Assembly: GCF_036288925.1 (NCBI RefSeq)
Contig: NZ_CP127167.1
Span: forward strand, 1,488,001 to 1,552,000
Reading direction: 5' to 3'
Source of the DNA: Haemophilus parainfluenzae
GTDB lineage: Bacteria; Pseudomonadota; Gammaproteobacteria; Enterobacterales; Pasteurellaceae
DNA length: 64,000 nucleotides
Shown here: positions 54,267 to 62,529 of the stretch, piece by piece
How the letters are laid out: each line of letters opens with the position of its first letter
Position numbering within the stretch: position 1 is the first letter of the stretch
Made by a program: the position numbers and the translations under genes
The notes under the pieces: generated by a model
Databases searched by the model: none
What the model saw: only the letters and a program-made list of their open reading frames with translations
What the model was told of the DNA's origin: nothing

Positions 54267-55466
54267 ATGACCGCACTTTTTAACCTTTTTTATCTTTACG
54301 ATCCTTGGCTGTTCCATGTCGTACGAATGTCATTCGTCGCGGGCTTGGCTGCATTGGTTGTTTTGGCTTATCAGTACATTAAAAAGCAGAAACCGCAAGG
54401 CATCATTTTGCCTTTAGACAGTCTTGCTGTTTTAGGCGGATTGATTGTTTTCAGTGTGATTCCGTTATTACTTAATGGCACAAAAGATCTTTCAGTTATC
54501 ACCATGTATGTGAAGGAATTGATTTTATTCCTCTTAGGCGTGGGACTGTATAATGCGTTTTATGCCAATGCAAACGGACAACAACGAGTCGTGCGAGATT
54601 TGCAAATTGGTGTAGTGGTGCAATTTGCAGTGGGCATCATTGGCTTGCTCGGCGCATCATTTGTGATCGATTTCTTGCTTTCAACCAATGCAGTGTTGCC
54701 CGCACGTTTTTATGGTTCAGAGCAGGAATATCGCTTATATAACATCACCGCAACCGCCTTTTTCCAACTGAGTTTATTCTATTTAATGCTGTTGCATTTC
54801 TTACTGGCTTACAACGCTAAACATAATACACTTCCAAGTATTTTAGTGTTTTTTATGCTATGTATCGGATTAATTTCAGGACGTACATTCCTTCTGTTAT
54901 CGGTTGTGAGCATTTTAGTGTATTTCAAATGGCGTTATGTTCCATCACTCATTGCATTTGCTATTTTGGTCTTGTTATTGGCGTATTTCTTACCAGAAAA
55001 TCCTTATGTTGCACATGCTTTAGAACCCGTGATTAATTTATTACACGGTGAAGGATTTGTCAGTTCGTCAACAGATACCTTGATGAAAAACCACCTCTTT
55101 ATGCCAACGCTCAAGCAGTTCATTTATGGCGATGGTATGTATATGACAGGTGAGTTAGAAGTCGGTCGTTATTATGGGCATACGGACTCTGGTTTCTTAC
55201 GCCAAATTCTTTATGGTGGTGTGTCTTATGCTTTAGTGTGTTTTGCCGTGACATTCTATTTTGTACGCAAAGTTGCCTTAAACTGGTTTGATGGCAGCTG
55301 GAAATTTATCCTTTCTGCCTTTGTGATTTTAGCGTTCTGTAATATCAAAGCAGACACCTTTGCTTTCCCGGGCATTATGTTTGTCATGCTGATGTTCTTA
55401 TCGCTTTTTGGCACTCACGGTAAACAACTTATTTTATTTAAACAAAAGGAGCCGAAAGATGTTTAG
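54267..55466 (+). CDS. Wzy-like O-antigen/LOS repeat polymerase, membrane protein
   Basis: A 399-residue protein with about 10-11 membrane segments and a large external loop near residues 240-320. The loop includes GRYYGHTDSGFLRQILYGG, similar to the HTDSG/DNG-type motif of polymerases. It may polymerise or ligate oligosaccharide. The start codon itself is part of an uptake signal (ATGACCGCACTT), with only AGGA 15 bases upstream. It ends inside the next gene's 5' end, an 8-base overlap. Confidence 0.65.
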   Translation: MTALFNLFYLYDPWLFHVVRMSFVAGLAALVVLAYQYIKKQKPQGIILPLDSLAVLGGLIVFSVIPLLLNGTKDLSVITMYVKELILFLLGVGLYNAFYANANGQQRVVRDLQIGVVVQFAVGIIGLLGASFVIDFLLSTNAVLPARFYGSEQEYRLYNITATAFFQLSLFYLMLLHFLLAYNAKHNTLPSILVFFMLCIGLISGRTFLLLSVVSILVYFKWRYVPSLIAFAILVLLLAYFLPENPYVAHALEPVINLLHGEGFVSSSTDTLMKNHLFMPTLKQFIYGDGMYMTGELEVGRYYGHTDSGFLRQILYGGVSYALVCFAVTFYFVRKVALNWFDGSWKFILSAFVILAFCNIKADTFAFPGIMFVMLMFLSLFGTHGKQLILFKQKEPKDV

Positions 55467-56340
55467 TATCATCGTGCCTTCTTATAATCGGAAAGAAGAA
55501 ATTCCTGCGTTATTGGAAAGTTTAACCAAGCAAACCACTTATAATTTTGATGTGGTGATTGTGGATGATTGTTCTAAAGAACCCGTTGAAGTGACACAAT
55601 CTTATCCATTTGCAGTTAAAGTTATTCGTAACGAAACCAACCAAGGGGCAGCAGAAAGCCGTAATATCGGGGCAAGAAATGCCGATAATGATTGGTTGTT
55701 ATTCCTTGATGATGATGATCGTTTTGCAAATGATAAATGTCAGAAATTAGCCGATGTGATTACCGAGCATGCTGATGTTAACTTTGTTTACCATCCAGCT
55801 AAATGTGAAATGGTGAATGAAGGCTTTAGCTATGTGACCAACCCAATTGAGCCACAAGAGATCAGCGTTGAACGAATTTTACTGGCGAATAAAATTGGTG
55901 GTATGCCGATGATTGGGGTGAAAAAAGATCTGTTTTTAAAAATTGGCGGATTATCAACCGCACTTCGTTCATTGGAAGACTATGATTTCTTGCTGAAACT
56001 TGTGCAAGATCCTACGTTTAAAGCGTGTAAAGTAGCAGAACCATTAACTTATTGTACGTTCCATACTAAGCGTTCTAGCGTATCAACGGATACGACTAAT
56101 ACGCAAAAAGCGATTGATTATATCCGTGAAAATTATGTGAAAACGGCAGAGCAAGAAAAGAATTTTGCCATCAACGCACAATATATGTTGGCTTACCCAC
56201 ATATAATGAATTTATCCCGTAAAGCGGCTTTTTACTATTTTGAGATTTTTAAATTAACGAAAAGTATTAAGCAGCTAATTATTGCCTTTGTGGTTCTAAT
56301 TTCACCTAAATTGGCAATTAATTTGAAACGGTTTATATAG
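55459..56340 (+). CDS. Glycosyltransferase family 2
   Basis: A 293-residue GT-A fold enzyme: FSIIVPSYNRKEEIPALLES at the N-terminus, VIVDDCSKEP, the ESRNIGARNA segment and the metal-binding LFLDDDDRF near residue 88, then EDYDFLLKL. The start at 55459 follows AAAGGAG with 8-base spacing and overlaps the preceding gene; a frame 17 codons longer is rejected. The C-terminal region is basic and hydrophobic, suggesting membrane contact. Sugar and acceptor unknown. Confidence 0.85.
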   Translation: MFSIIVPSYNRKEEIPALLESLTKQTTYNFDVVIVDDCSKEPVEVTQSYPFAVKVIRNETNQGAAESRNIGARNADNDWLLFLDDDDRFANDKCQKLADVITEHADVNFVYHPAKCEMVNEGFSYVTNPIEPQEISVERILLANKIGGMPMIGVKKDLFLKIGGLSTALRSLEDYDFLLKLVQDPTFKACKVAEPLTYCTFHTKRSSVSTDTTNTQKAIDYIRENYVKTAEQEKNFAINAQYMLAYPHIMNLSRKAAFYYFEIFKLTKSIKQLIIAFVVLISPKLAINLKRFI

Positions 56341-56362
56341 ATAACTTATTAGATAGAGAAGT

Positions 56363-57166
56363 ATGAAATTTTCAGTTTTAATGTCCTTATACGTTAAGGA
56401 AAATCCACAATATTTAAGAGAATGTTTTGAAAGTTTAGTGGCTCAAACCCATCCAGCAGATGAGATCGTATTGGTGTTTGATGGTGCGGTAACACCAGAA
56501 TTGGAAGCCGTGGTTGCTGAATTCGAAACCAAATTACCCTTAAACTTAGTGAAGTTGCCAAAGAACTTAGGCTTAGGCAAAGCACTCAATGAAGGATTAA
56601 AACATTGTTCTCACGATTGGGTCTTCCGTATGGACACAGATGATATTTGTGTGCCAGAGCGTTTTGCGAAACAAGTGGCGTTTATTGAGCAACATCCGGA
56701 TACGATTATTTTTGGTGGGCAGATTGCTGAGTTTGGCGAAAATATTCAAGACATCGTGGCATATCGTCATGTGCCGACTGATGCACAAGATATCGTTAAA
56801 TTTACGCAAAAACGTTGTCCGTTCAATCACATGACGGTGGCATATCAAAAAAGTGCGGTCATTAATTGTGGTGGATATGAGGATTTACAGGAAGATTATT
56901 ACCTGTGGATTAAGCTTGTAGCACAAGGTCAAAACGTGGCAAACTTGCCGGACATTTTAGTTTATGCCCGCGTGGGTAATGGCATGGTCGGGCGTCGTCG
57001 AGGTTTAAACCAAGCGAAAGCAGAATGGCGTTTATTTAAATTGAAACACCGCTTAGGTATTCAAGGTTTATTTTCAGGCCTATTCACCTTTGTCTTGCGT
57101 TCAGGTTCTCGCTTATTACCAACCTCGTTATTGAAAGCGGTTTATAACCAATTTTTACGCAAATAA
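56363..57166 (+). CDS. Glycosyltransferase family 2 (Lsg/AmsE-like)
   Basis: A 267-residue GT2 enzyme: MKFSVLMSLYVKENPQYLRE, EIVLVFDGAVTPE, LPKNLGLGKALNEGL and FRMDTDDICVPERF with the DxD metal site near residue 93, then EDYYLWIKL near residue 175 (the catalytic acidic pair). It resembles AmsE and an lsg-region transferase of H. influenzae (HI1695/1696). Last gene of the LOS cluster, 22 bases after the previous one. Acceptor unknown. Confidence 0.87.
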   Translation: MKFSVLMSLYVKENPQYLRECFESLVAQTHPADEIVLVFDGAVTPELEAVVAEFETKLPLNLVKLPKNLGLGKALNEGLKHCSHDWVFRMDTDDICVPERFAKQVAFIEQHPDTIIFGGQIAEFGENIQDIVAYRHVPTDAQDIVKFTQKRCPFNHMTVAYQKSAVINCGGYEDLQEDYYLWIKLVAQGQNVANLPDILVYARVGNGMVGRRRGLNQAKAEWRLFKLKHRLGIQGLFSGLFTFVLRSGSRLLPTSLLKAVYNQFLRK

Positions 57167-57199
57167 TGCGATATTTTGATAATTAAAAAAGGAAAACAA

Positions 57200-58282
57200 A
57201 TGAATTTAATCTCAACGTTAAAAATGACGGCATTATCGACCGCACTTTTATTAGTGGGCTGCTCGAGCGTTTCAATGGTAAATAGTAGTGCTATTTATAG
57301 TAAACCGAGAACTTTAAATAACTTCAATGATTATGTACAGTTTTTAAAAGGTAAAGCAGCGGCTGAAGGTGTATCGGCTTCAGTATTAAATGCGCAGAAT
57401 AATATTCAGTATATGCAAAAGGCCGTGGATTTAGATCGTGCACAAGCGGGTAGAAGTAAACGTAGTGCAGATAAACCTCAATTACCCAATCCAAACGGCA
57501 CAACCAATTATTTGAATAAAGTACTGACTCAAAACAAAGTGGATATTGCCGCAGAGCGTTATTGGGAAGTCCAAGCGCCATTACAACAAGCAAGCCAACG
57601 TTATGGTGTTCAACAGGAATATATCCTTGCCTTATGGGGTATGGAAAGTAGCTTTGGTCACTACCAAGGTCGCTATGATGTGCTTTCCGCTTTAGCCACA
57701 TTAGCATTTGATGGCAGACGTGAAGCCTTATTCAGTAAAGAATTTGTGAATGCGATGAAAATGTTAGAACGTGATCATATTCAACGTCACAGAATGTTAG
57801 GCTCTTGGGCGGGCGCAATGGGACAAACTCAATTTATGCCAAGTGCATTCTTGAATTATGCGGCAGATGGTAATAATGATGGTGTGAAGGACATTTGGAC
57901 GAACCAATTTGATGCGTTTGCTTCAATTGCAAATTATCTTCACACTGTAGGTTGGGATAACAAATTGCCTTGGGGCGTTGAAGTCACATTAAATCAACCA
58001 TTAGATTTATCGCTTTCAGGCATTGAGAAAAACAAAGCTCGTTCATTAAGTGACTGGCAATCCAAAGGTATCACCTTAGCGAGCTTCAGCCAACAAGAAC
58101 AAGATAAATTGACCGCACTTTCGCAAGCCGATCTTTGGTTAGTTCGTCCCGATAAAGAAGTTGGCCGTGCATTCTTGGTCTCCAATAACTACCGCACAAT
58201 TTTAGATTGGAACAAATCAAACTATTTCGGCGTGAGTATTGGTATGTTTGCTGATCGCATTAAGATGGCCACCGGCTTGTAG
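57200..58282 (+). CDS. mltB: Lytic murein transglycosylase B (lipoprotein)
   Basis: About 360 residues. A lipoprotein signal ends LLLVGCSS (Cys near residue 22), anchoring it to the outer membrane facing the periplasm. The catalytic domain has LALWGMESSFGHYQGRYDV with the catalytic glutamate (near residue 154), LGSWAGAMGQTQFMPSAFLNYA and DGNNDGVKDIW typical of MltB. It cleaves peptidoglycan strands to anhydromuropeptides. The start at 57200 follows AAAGGAAAAC; a frame 8 codons longer has no site. Uptake signal in its coding part near 57238. Confidence 0.93.
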   Translation: MNLISTLKMTALSTALLLVGCSSVSMVNSSAIYSKPRTLNNFNDYVQFLKGKAAAEGVSASVLNAQNNIQYMQKAVDLDRAQAGRSKRSADKPQLPNPNGTTNYLNKVLTQNKVDIAAERYWEVQAPLQQASQRYGVQQEYILALWGMESSFGHYQGRYDVLSALATLAFDGRREALFSKEFVNAMKMLERDHIQRHRMLGSWAGAMGQTQFMPSAFLNYAADGNNDGVKDIWTNQFDAFASIANYLHTVGWDNKLPWGVEVTLNQPLDLSLSGIEKNKARSLSDWQSKGITLASFSQQEQDKLTALSQADLWLVRPDKEVGRAFLVSNNYRTILDWNKSNYFGVSIGMFADRIKMATGL

Positions 58283-58300
58283 AAAATTATTTTCCTTTTA

Positions 58301-58333
58301 TAATCCAGCAAAGCTTTGTTGGATTATTTTTTA
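58301..58333 (+). terminator. Terminator after mltB
   Basis: TAATCCAGCAAAG/CTTTGTTGGATTA hairpin followed by TTTTTT. Confidence 0.85.
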
Positions 58334-58361
58334 TCTATAATTTGAATATTTGGAGAACACG

Positions 58362-59501
58362 ATGCAAAAAAAATGGCTTTCTATTTTATTGTTTGCACCT
58401 TTGATACAGAGCAATTATACCTTAGCTGATCAAGCTAAAGGAAAAGAATTGAATTATCAAGGATTGGGTGAAGTGCTGTTTTTTGATAAATCGCTTTCTT
58501 TTAATAAAACACAAAGCTGCTCAACTTGTCACAACCCGGGTACGGCCTTTGTGGATCAACGTAAAAATTCGGCAAATCAAATGGTCTCCGAGGGAGATAA
58601 TCCGCATCTTCATGGTAATCGCAATGCCAACACGGCACTTTATGCGATGTTTTCACCAGATTTTCATTTTGATGAAAAAACTCAAGATTATGTTGGCGGA
58701 CAATTCTGGGATGGGCGTGCAAAAGATTTAGCCGAGCAAGCAGGTGGTCCACCTATTAATCCAGTGGAAATGGGCATGCCAGATAAAAAATCGATTGTCG
58801 AACGTCTAAAAGCAAATTCAATTTATTACAAGGCAATTACAGATATTTATGGTGAAAGTATTTGGGCTGATACCGACAGAATCTATGCCATTATGGAAAA
58901 AGCCATTGCAGAGTTCGAAAAGCATGAATTATTTGCGCAATTCTCTTCAAAATATGATCGTGCATTAAAAAATGAAGCGGAATTGACCGCACTTGAATCG
59001 GAAGGTAAGGCATTATTTTTCGATAAAACACGAACAAACTGCAGTAATTGCCATCAATCAAGTGACGCGAATTCAGTAAAAGAGACCTTTACGAATTATC
59101 GCTATTACAATATCGGCGTGCCAAGTAACCAAGCGTTAATTAAGTTAAATAAACTTGCGGCTGATTATGTGGATAATGGACTATTGGATAATCCAATGGT
59201 AAAAGGCGATGAAAAGCAAAAAGGTAAATTTAAAGTGCCAACATTGCGTAACATTGGTGTCACAGCACCTTATATGCATAACGGCGTTTTCCGTGATTTA
59301 AAAACCGTTTTGCTATTTAAAGACAGTTTTAATAATCCTAATCGTAAAATCAATCCTGAAACAGGAAAAGCGTGGGATAAAGCCGAATATGCTCCAACCA
59401 TTAATCCTGATGTTTTAAAAGCCAAACCGCTTACAGATGAAGAGATTAATGCATTAGAAGCATTCTTAAAAACGTTAACTGACGAAGCTTACGAAGAATA
59501 A
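58362..59501 (+). CDS. Di-haem cytochrome c peroxidase (CcpA/MauG family), periplasmic
   Basis: About 379 residues. A signal peptide (to about residue 23, TLA) precedes two c-type haem sites, SCSTCHNPG near residue 52 and NCSNCHQSS near residue 230. GLGEVLFFDKSLSFNKTQSCSTC and KFKVPTLRNIGVTAPYMHNG are typical of the family; the Met/His of the second domain are in APYMHNGVF. It would reduce hydrogen peroxide with electrons from a small periplasmic donor, and the pseudoazurin encoded just downstream could be that donor. The start at 58362 follows TTGGAGA with 6-base spacing. Confidence 0.88.
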   Translation: MQKKWLSILLFAPLIQSNYTLADQAKGKELNYQGLGEVLFFDKSLSFNKTQSCSTCHNPGTAFVDQRKNSANQMVSEGDNPHLHGNRNANTALYAMFSPDFHFDEKTQDYVGGQFWDGRAKDLAEQAGGPPINPVEMGMPDKKSIVERLKANSIYYKAITDIYGESIWADTDRIYAIMEKAIAEFEKHELFAQFSSKYDRALKNEAELTALESEGKALFFDKTRTNCSNCHQSSDANSVKETFTNYRYYNIGVPSNQALIKLNKLAADYVDNGLLDNPMVKGDEKQKGKFKVPTLRNIGVTAPYMHNGVFRDLKTVLLFKDSFNNPNRKINPETGKAWDKAEYAPTINPDVLKAKPLTDEEINALEAFLKTLTDEAYEE

Positions 59502-59526
59502 TTATCAGATTAATCTATTAGAATAA

Positions 59527-59772
59527 GTTTACACCTATACGAAACAGAAAAATCTGATTACTATAATGGTATTACATGATTTAAGTCTTGCCGCTCAATT
59601 TTCAGATGAGTTGATTTTACTTGGTGAAGATAAAGTGCAAGGCGTAGGCGATGCTCATCATGTTTTACAAGTCGAAACCATTAATCGTTTGTATCATGTA
59701 AACGTTGAATTATTGCAATGTAGTGCCGGTTTGCAGTGGTTCGTCCACAACGTAAATCAGCACATTCTTAAG
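59527..59772 (+). pseudogene. Remnant of an iron/haem ABC transporter ATPase (C-terminal part)
   Basis: The translated stretch contains ITIMVLHDLSLAAQFSDELI, the switch/H-loop region of FecE/HmuV-type ATPases (VLHDLNLAARYSD-like), then VQGVGDAHHVLQVETINRLYHVNVELL as in their C-terminal ends. No Walker A, Q-loop, signature or Walker B remains. The frame is open from just after a TAA at 59524 and continues without a stop into the pseudoazurin gene. It looks like the tail left by a deletion. Confidence 0.75.
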
Positions 59773-59784
59773 AAGGAAATGAAA

Positions 59785-60219
59785 ATGAAGAAAATTGTAC
59801 TTGCAGCATTAGTAGGTTTAAGTTTTACTGCTCAAGCCGCACATTATGACATTAAAATGTTAAATTCAAATAGTGAAGGCTCAATGGTTTTTGAACCGGG
59901 TTATTTAAAAGTTCAACCAGGAGATACAGTGACATTTCGTCCAGAAAATAAAAGCCACTTTGTACACAGTAAAGCGATTCCTGAAGGTGCACAAAAATTC
60001 CAATCTGAAGAAGATCAAGAGCTTACGATCACTTTAGATAAAGAAGGTGTGTATGTTTATAGTTGTCCAGTACACCGTTCAATGAATATGAATGGTGTGA
60101 TTCAAGTGGGTGATAATCTACCAAACAAAGAACAAGCGGAGAAAGTGGTGAAAGATCTTGAGAAGAAATCCATGACGAATAAAGGTCGTCTTGAAAAATA
60201 TTTTGCTCAAGTAAAATAA
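59785..60219 (+). CDS. Pseudoazurin, type 1 copper protein
   Basis: About 144 residues. A signal peptide (MKKIVLAALVGLSFTAQA) leads to a cupredoxin with the copper ligands in KSHFVHSK (His), YSCPVHRSMNM (Cys, His, Met). It carries single electrons in the periplasm. The ATG at 59785 is preferred because AAGGAA lies 7 bases upstream; 59779 is too close to it, and a start at 59566 would add the ABC-ATPase remnant in front of the signal peptide. Placed after the di-haem peroxidase; likely electron donor to it. A terminator follows. Confidence 0.88.
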   Translation: MKKIVLAALVGLSFTAQAAHYDIKMLNSNSEGSMVFEPGYLKVQPGDTVTFRPENKSHFVHSKAIPEGAQKFQSEEDQELTITLDKEGVYVYSCPVHRSMNMNGVIQVGDNLPNKEQAEKVVKDLEKKSMTNKGRLEKYFAQVK

Positions 60220-60230
60220 TTATTGAAATC

Positions 60231-60264
60231 GATGCGCCAGTTTAATGATTGGCGCATCTTATTT
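60231..60264 (+). terminator. Terminator of the pseudoazurin gene
   Basis: GATGCGCCA (60231-60239) and TGGCGCATC (60250-60258) form a perfect 9-bp stem followed by TTATTTTAT. Confidence 0.85.
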
Positions 60265-60292
60265 TATAGGTAGATGCTGTCTAGCTATAAAT

Positions 60293-60328
60293 AAAAAAAC
60301 CTTACTTGTTACAGTAAGGTTTTTTTCA
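60293..60328. terminator. Second, bidirectional terminator
   Basis: A-run, CCTTACT, short loop, AGTAAGG, T-run: works for the minus-strand lipoprotein gene and as backup for the plus strand. Confidence 0.85.
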
Positions 60329-60342
60329 TCTTTAACGCTTAA

Positions 60343-60957
60343 TTATTTTGCAGCTGGAGCAGCTGGTGCTGCAGGTGCAAATTTTTGTGCTAAATCAGCA
60401 CCGTCTTTTTGTAATTTAGCGACTGCAGCTTGTAGTTTTTCAACTTTAGCTTGGTAAGCTTTAGTTTGTTCTTCAGTTGGTGCTTTAGTTGCTAAGTTTA
60501 ATTGATCAACTAATAATTCACTTGATAACGCAAGTACTTCTTTATTTTGATCTTTGATGTTTTTCACTGAAGGTGAAGCAACTTCTAATTTATCTAAGCT
60601 TGCAATAGTATCTTCAACAGTTTTGTTGAAAGTTTTGATTGCTTCTTCAATTTTCTTTTCATCTTTTGCTTCAACCGCAGCAGCTAAATCAGATTGAAGT
60701 TTTTGTTGTGCAGTCATTTGAGCTTGAGCTTGGCTTGCATTCCATTCAAGTAATTTGTTGTAGTCAGCTTGTTCTTGAGCAGGAGTTGCTTCAGCTGGTT
60801 TAGCCGCTTCAGCAGGTTTTGCTGCTTCTTGTTTAGCTTCTGGCGCAGGCTGAGTAGTTTCAGGTTTTGCCGGAGCTGGTTTATCTGCTGGTTTATCACA
60901 AGCAGTTAAGAATAATGCAAATAATGCAGTTGCACTGATTTTAGTAAATTTGTTCAT
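60343..60957 (-). CDS. Alanine-rich putative lipoprotein, coiled-coil
   Basis: About 204 residues. The signal ends LFLTACDKP (lipobox, Cys near residue 20). Residues 25-60 are a Pro/Ala/Lys/Glu-rich spacer (repeats of AAKPAEAAKPAE type), residues 65-190 are rich in Ala, Lys, Glu and Gln and should form long helices (LEWNASQAQAQMTAQQKL). It ends in an alanine/proline tail (APAAPAAPAAK). I do not recognise a known family with certainty. Likely envelope-anchored. The start at 60957 follows AAAGGATTG; the two codons before it in the open frame include TTG. Monocistronic. Confidence 0.6.
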   Translation of the reverse strand: MNKFTKISATALFALFLTACDKPADKPAPAKPETTQPAPEAKQEAAKPAEAAKPAEATPAQEQADYNKLLEWNASQAQAQMTAQQKLQSDLAAAVEAKDEKKIEEAIKTFNKTVEDTIASLDKLEVASPSVKNIKDQNKEVLALSSELLVDQLNLATKAPTEEQTKAYQAKVEKLQAAVAKLQKDGADLAQKFAPAAPAAPAAK

Positions 60958-61058
60958 AAACAATCCTTTATTGATATATAAAAAACTTCTTAGCTTATAA
61001 AAATTAAGCCCTTTTTAAGACCTTGTATTTTAAAATTAGTTTAAAAAAATTTCAAAAA

Positions 61059-61382
61059 CTATTTTAGTGTTTGAATATATTCACTTAAATTATGAATATC
61101 TTGTTCACTTAAACGTTGTTTTGCAGGGCTTCCTGCGCTAGGAATATTTCCTGCTTTTCGTTCTGAAAGTGCGGTTGAAATTTCTTCTGGTTTTAGCTGA
61201 TTAATGATTTTTGATTCACCCATTGCTGGTTTTTCGCCTTGTTTTCCATGACAAGTTGCACAAGACCGTTTATATACCTTTTCTGCTTTCACTAAGTCAG
61301 CTTCGGCAGAAAGGGCTGGAGCCGCAAATAAAAAGCCTAAAACGGGTAAAAAAATAGAGAGTAAGTAAATTCGTTTTTGCAT
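61059..61382 (-). CDS. Small periplasmic cytochrome c (single haem)
   Basis: A 107-residue class I cytochrome c. Signal peptide to about residue 26 (APALSA), haem site SCATCHG near residue 40, candidate axial Met in PAMGESK near residue 54. A typical helical tail (DIHNLSEYIQTLK) ends it. It is the last gene of a minus-strand operon with the TlpA-like protein and ABC genes, 5 bases after the former. In p19/Ftr-type iron systems such cytochromes and thioredoxins occur at the same end of the operon. Electron partner unknown. Confidence 0.85.
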   Translation of the reverse strand: MQKRIYLLSIFLPVLGFLFAAPALSAEADLVKAEKVYKRSCATCHGKQGEKPAMGESKIINQLKPEEISTALSERKAGNIPSAGSPAKQRLSEQDIHNLSEYIQTLK

Positions 61383-61387
61383 TTTGG

Positions 61388-61867
61388 CTAGCCTTTAAAT
61401 AATTTATCTAAATCTGCTGCGGGAATCGCCCCTTCATATTTAGCCTGAATATTGCCTTCAGGTGTGATCACAAAGCTTGTTGGCGTGCCAATAAGCTGAT
61501 AGCGTTCCGCTGTGATTTTTAATTGGTCTTTGATAACTGGCAGCATAAGCTGACGTTTGGCGACTACGGCTTTGGTATCCACTTTATCACCATCTACGTT
61601 AATAGCGATAAGTTGAACTTTATTTGGATTAGCTTCAGCCAATTTTTCAAATTCTTTTAACTCAGCGACACATCGACCACAGGTTTCAGACCAGAATGTC
61701 AGTAGGCGAGTGCCTTGCCAATTATCAAGTTTCACCTCTTTACCTTGTAAATCATAGGCAGCGATGTCTGGCGCTTTTTGACCAATAGCCGCAACTTCGT
61801 CTTTACAAGAAACGCTGCCAAAAATGACCGCACTTATCGCAAGTAGTTTTACGAATTTATTTTTCAT
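61388..61867 (-). CDS. TlpA-family thioredoxin-like lipoprotein
   Basis: A 159-residue exported protein: the signal ends FGSVSCKDE, a lipobox (Cys near residue 21). The thioredoxin fold has the redox site TFWSETCGRCVAEL (CGRC, near residue 63-66) and the cis-proline in IGTPTSFVI near residue 127. It reduces or oxidises thiols at the outer face of the membrane. Its start lies inside the 3' end of the ABC ATPase gene, so they are coupled. Confidence 0.88.
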   Translation of the reverse strand: MKNKFVKLLAISAVIFGSVSCKDEVAAIGQKAPDIAAYDLQGKEVKLDNWQGTRLLTFWSETCGRCVAELKEFEKLAEANPNKVQLIAINVDGDKVDTKAVVAKRQLMLPVIKDQLKITAERYQLIGTPTSFVITPEGNIQAKYEGAIPAADLDKLFKG

Positions 61868-62528
61868 GAATGTCCTCTTTTACAAATTTTCCGTGGTGGA
61901 GATAAATAACACGATTGGTTAACTCACTCAATTCAGGATTGTGTGTAACCATCACAATGGTTCTACCTTGACGATTTAACTCTTGTAGTAAATCCAGTAC
62001 AAGCGCTTCATTTTTTTCATCGAGGTTACCCGTAGGTTCATCGGCAAAAATGACCGGAGGTTGGTTCACTAATGCACGAGCAATACATACCCGTTGTTGT
62101 TCGCCTCCGGAAAGTTGGCTTGGACGGTGATCAATACGATGACCTAGTCCCACTTGCTCGAGTACCGCTTTAGCCGCCGCTTCATCAATCACACTGTGAT
62201 AGTGCTGTGCGAGCATCACATTTTCAAGTGCGGTCAAATAAGGAATTAAATGGAATTGTTGGAAAACTAGACCAATTTTTTCCGCTCGGAAACGTTGGCG
62301 ACCTACTTCATCCAGTTGGGCTGCATCGACACCATCTAAAATGACTTTACCTTCACTGGCGGTATCTAAACCGGTCAGAATATTCATGAGCGTGGTTTTA
62401 CCGGAACCCGATGCCCCCATGATGGCAATAAATTCACCTTGGCGAATTTGAATATTAATATCTTCTAAAGCAGTGACTTGCCCGAATCGTTTATATAAAT
62501 GTTGCGTTTCAATCACAAATTCACTCAT
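61857..62528 (-). CDS. ABC transporter ATP-binding protein (MacB/LolD-like)
   Basis: A 223-residue ATPase: Walker [12 protein letters not shown] near residue 39, Q-loop [12 protein letters not shown], signature [15 protein letters not shown], Walker [13 protein letters not shown]. The closest relatives in pattern are the LolD/MacB group that serves FtsX-like permeases, two of which are encoded just upstream. It overlaps the TlpA gene by 11 bases. No substrate can be told from this subunit alone. Confidence 0.92.
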   Translation of the reverse strand: MSEFVIETQHLYKRFGQVTALEDINIQIRQGEFIAIMGASGSGKTTLMNILTGLDTASEGKVILDGVDAAQLDEVGRQRFRAEKIGLVFQQFHLIPYLTALENVMLAQHYHSVIDEAAAKAVLEQVGLGHRIDHRPSQLSGGEQQRVCIARALVNQPPVIFADEPTGNLDEKNEALVLDLLQELNRQGRTIVMVTHNPELSELTNRVIYLHHGKFVKEDIHEK

Positions 62529-62529
62529 T

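Noticed and set aside
59566-60219. Single 217-residue protein beginning at 59566
   Set aside because: The first 70 residues are an ABC-ATPase remnant without signal function; the pseudoazurin has its own Shine-Dalgarno and signal peptide starting at 59785.
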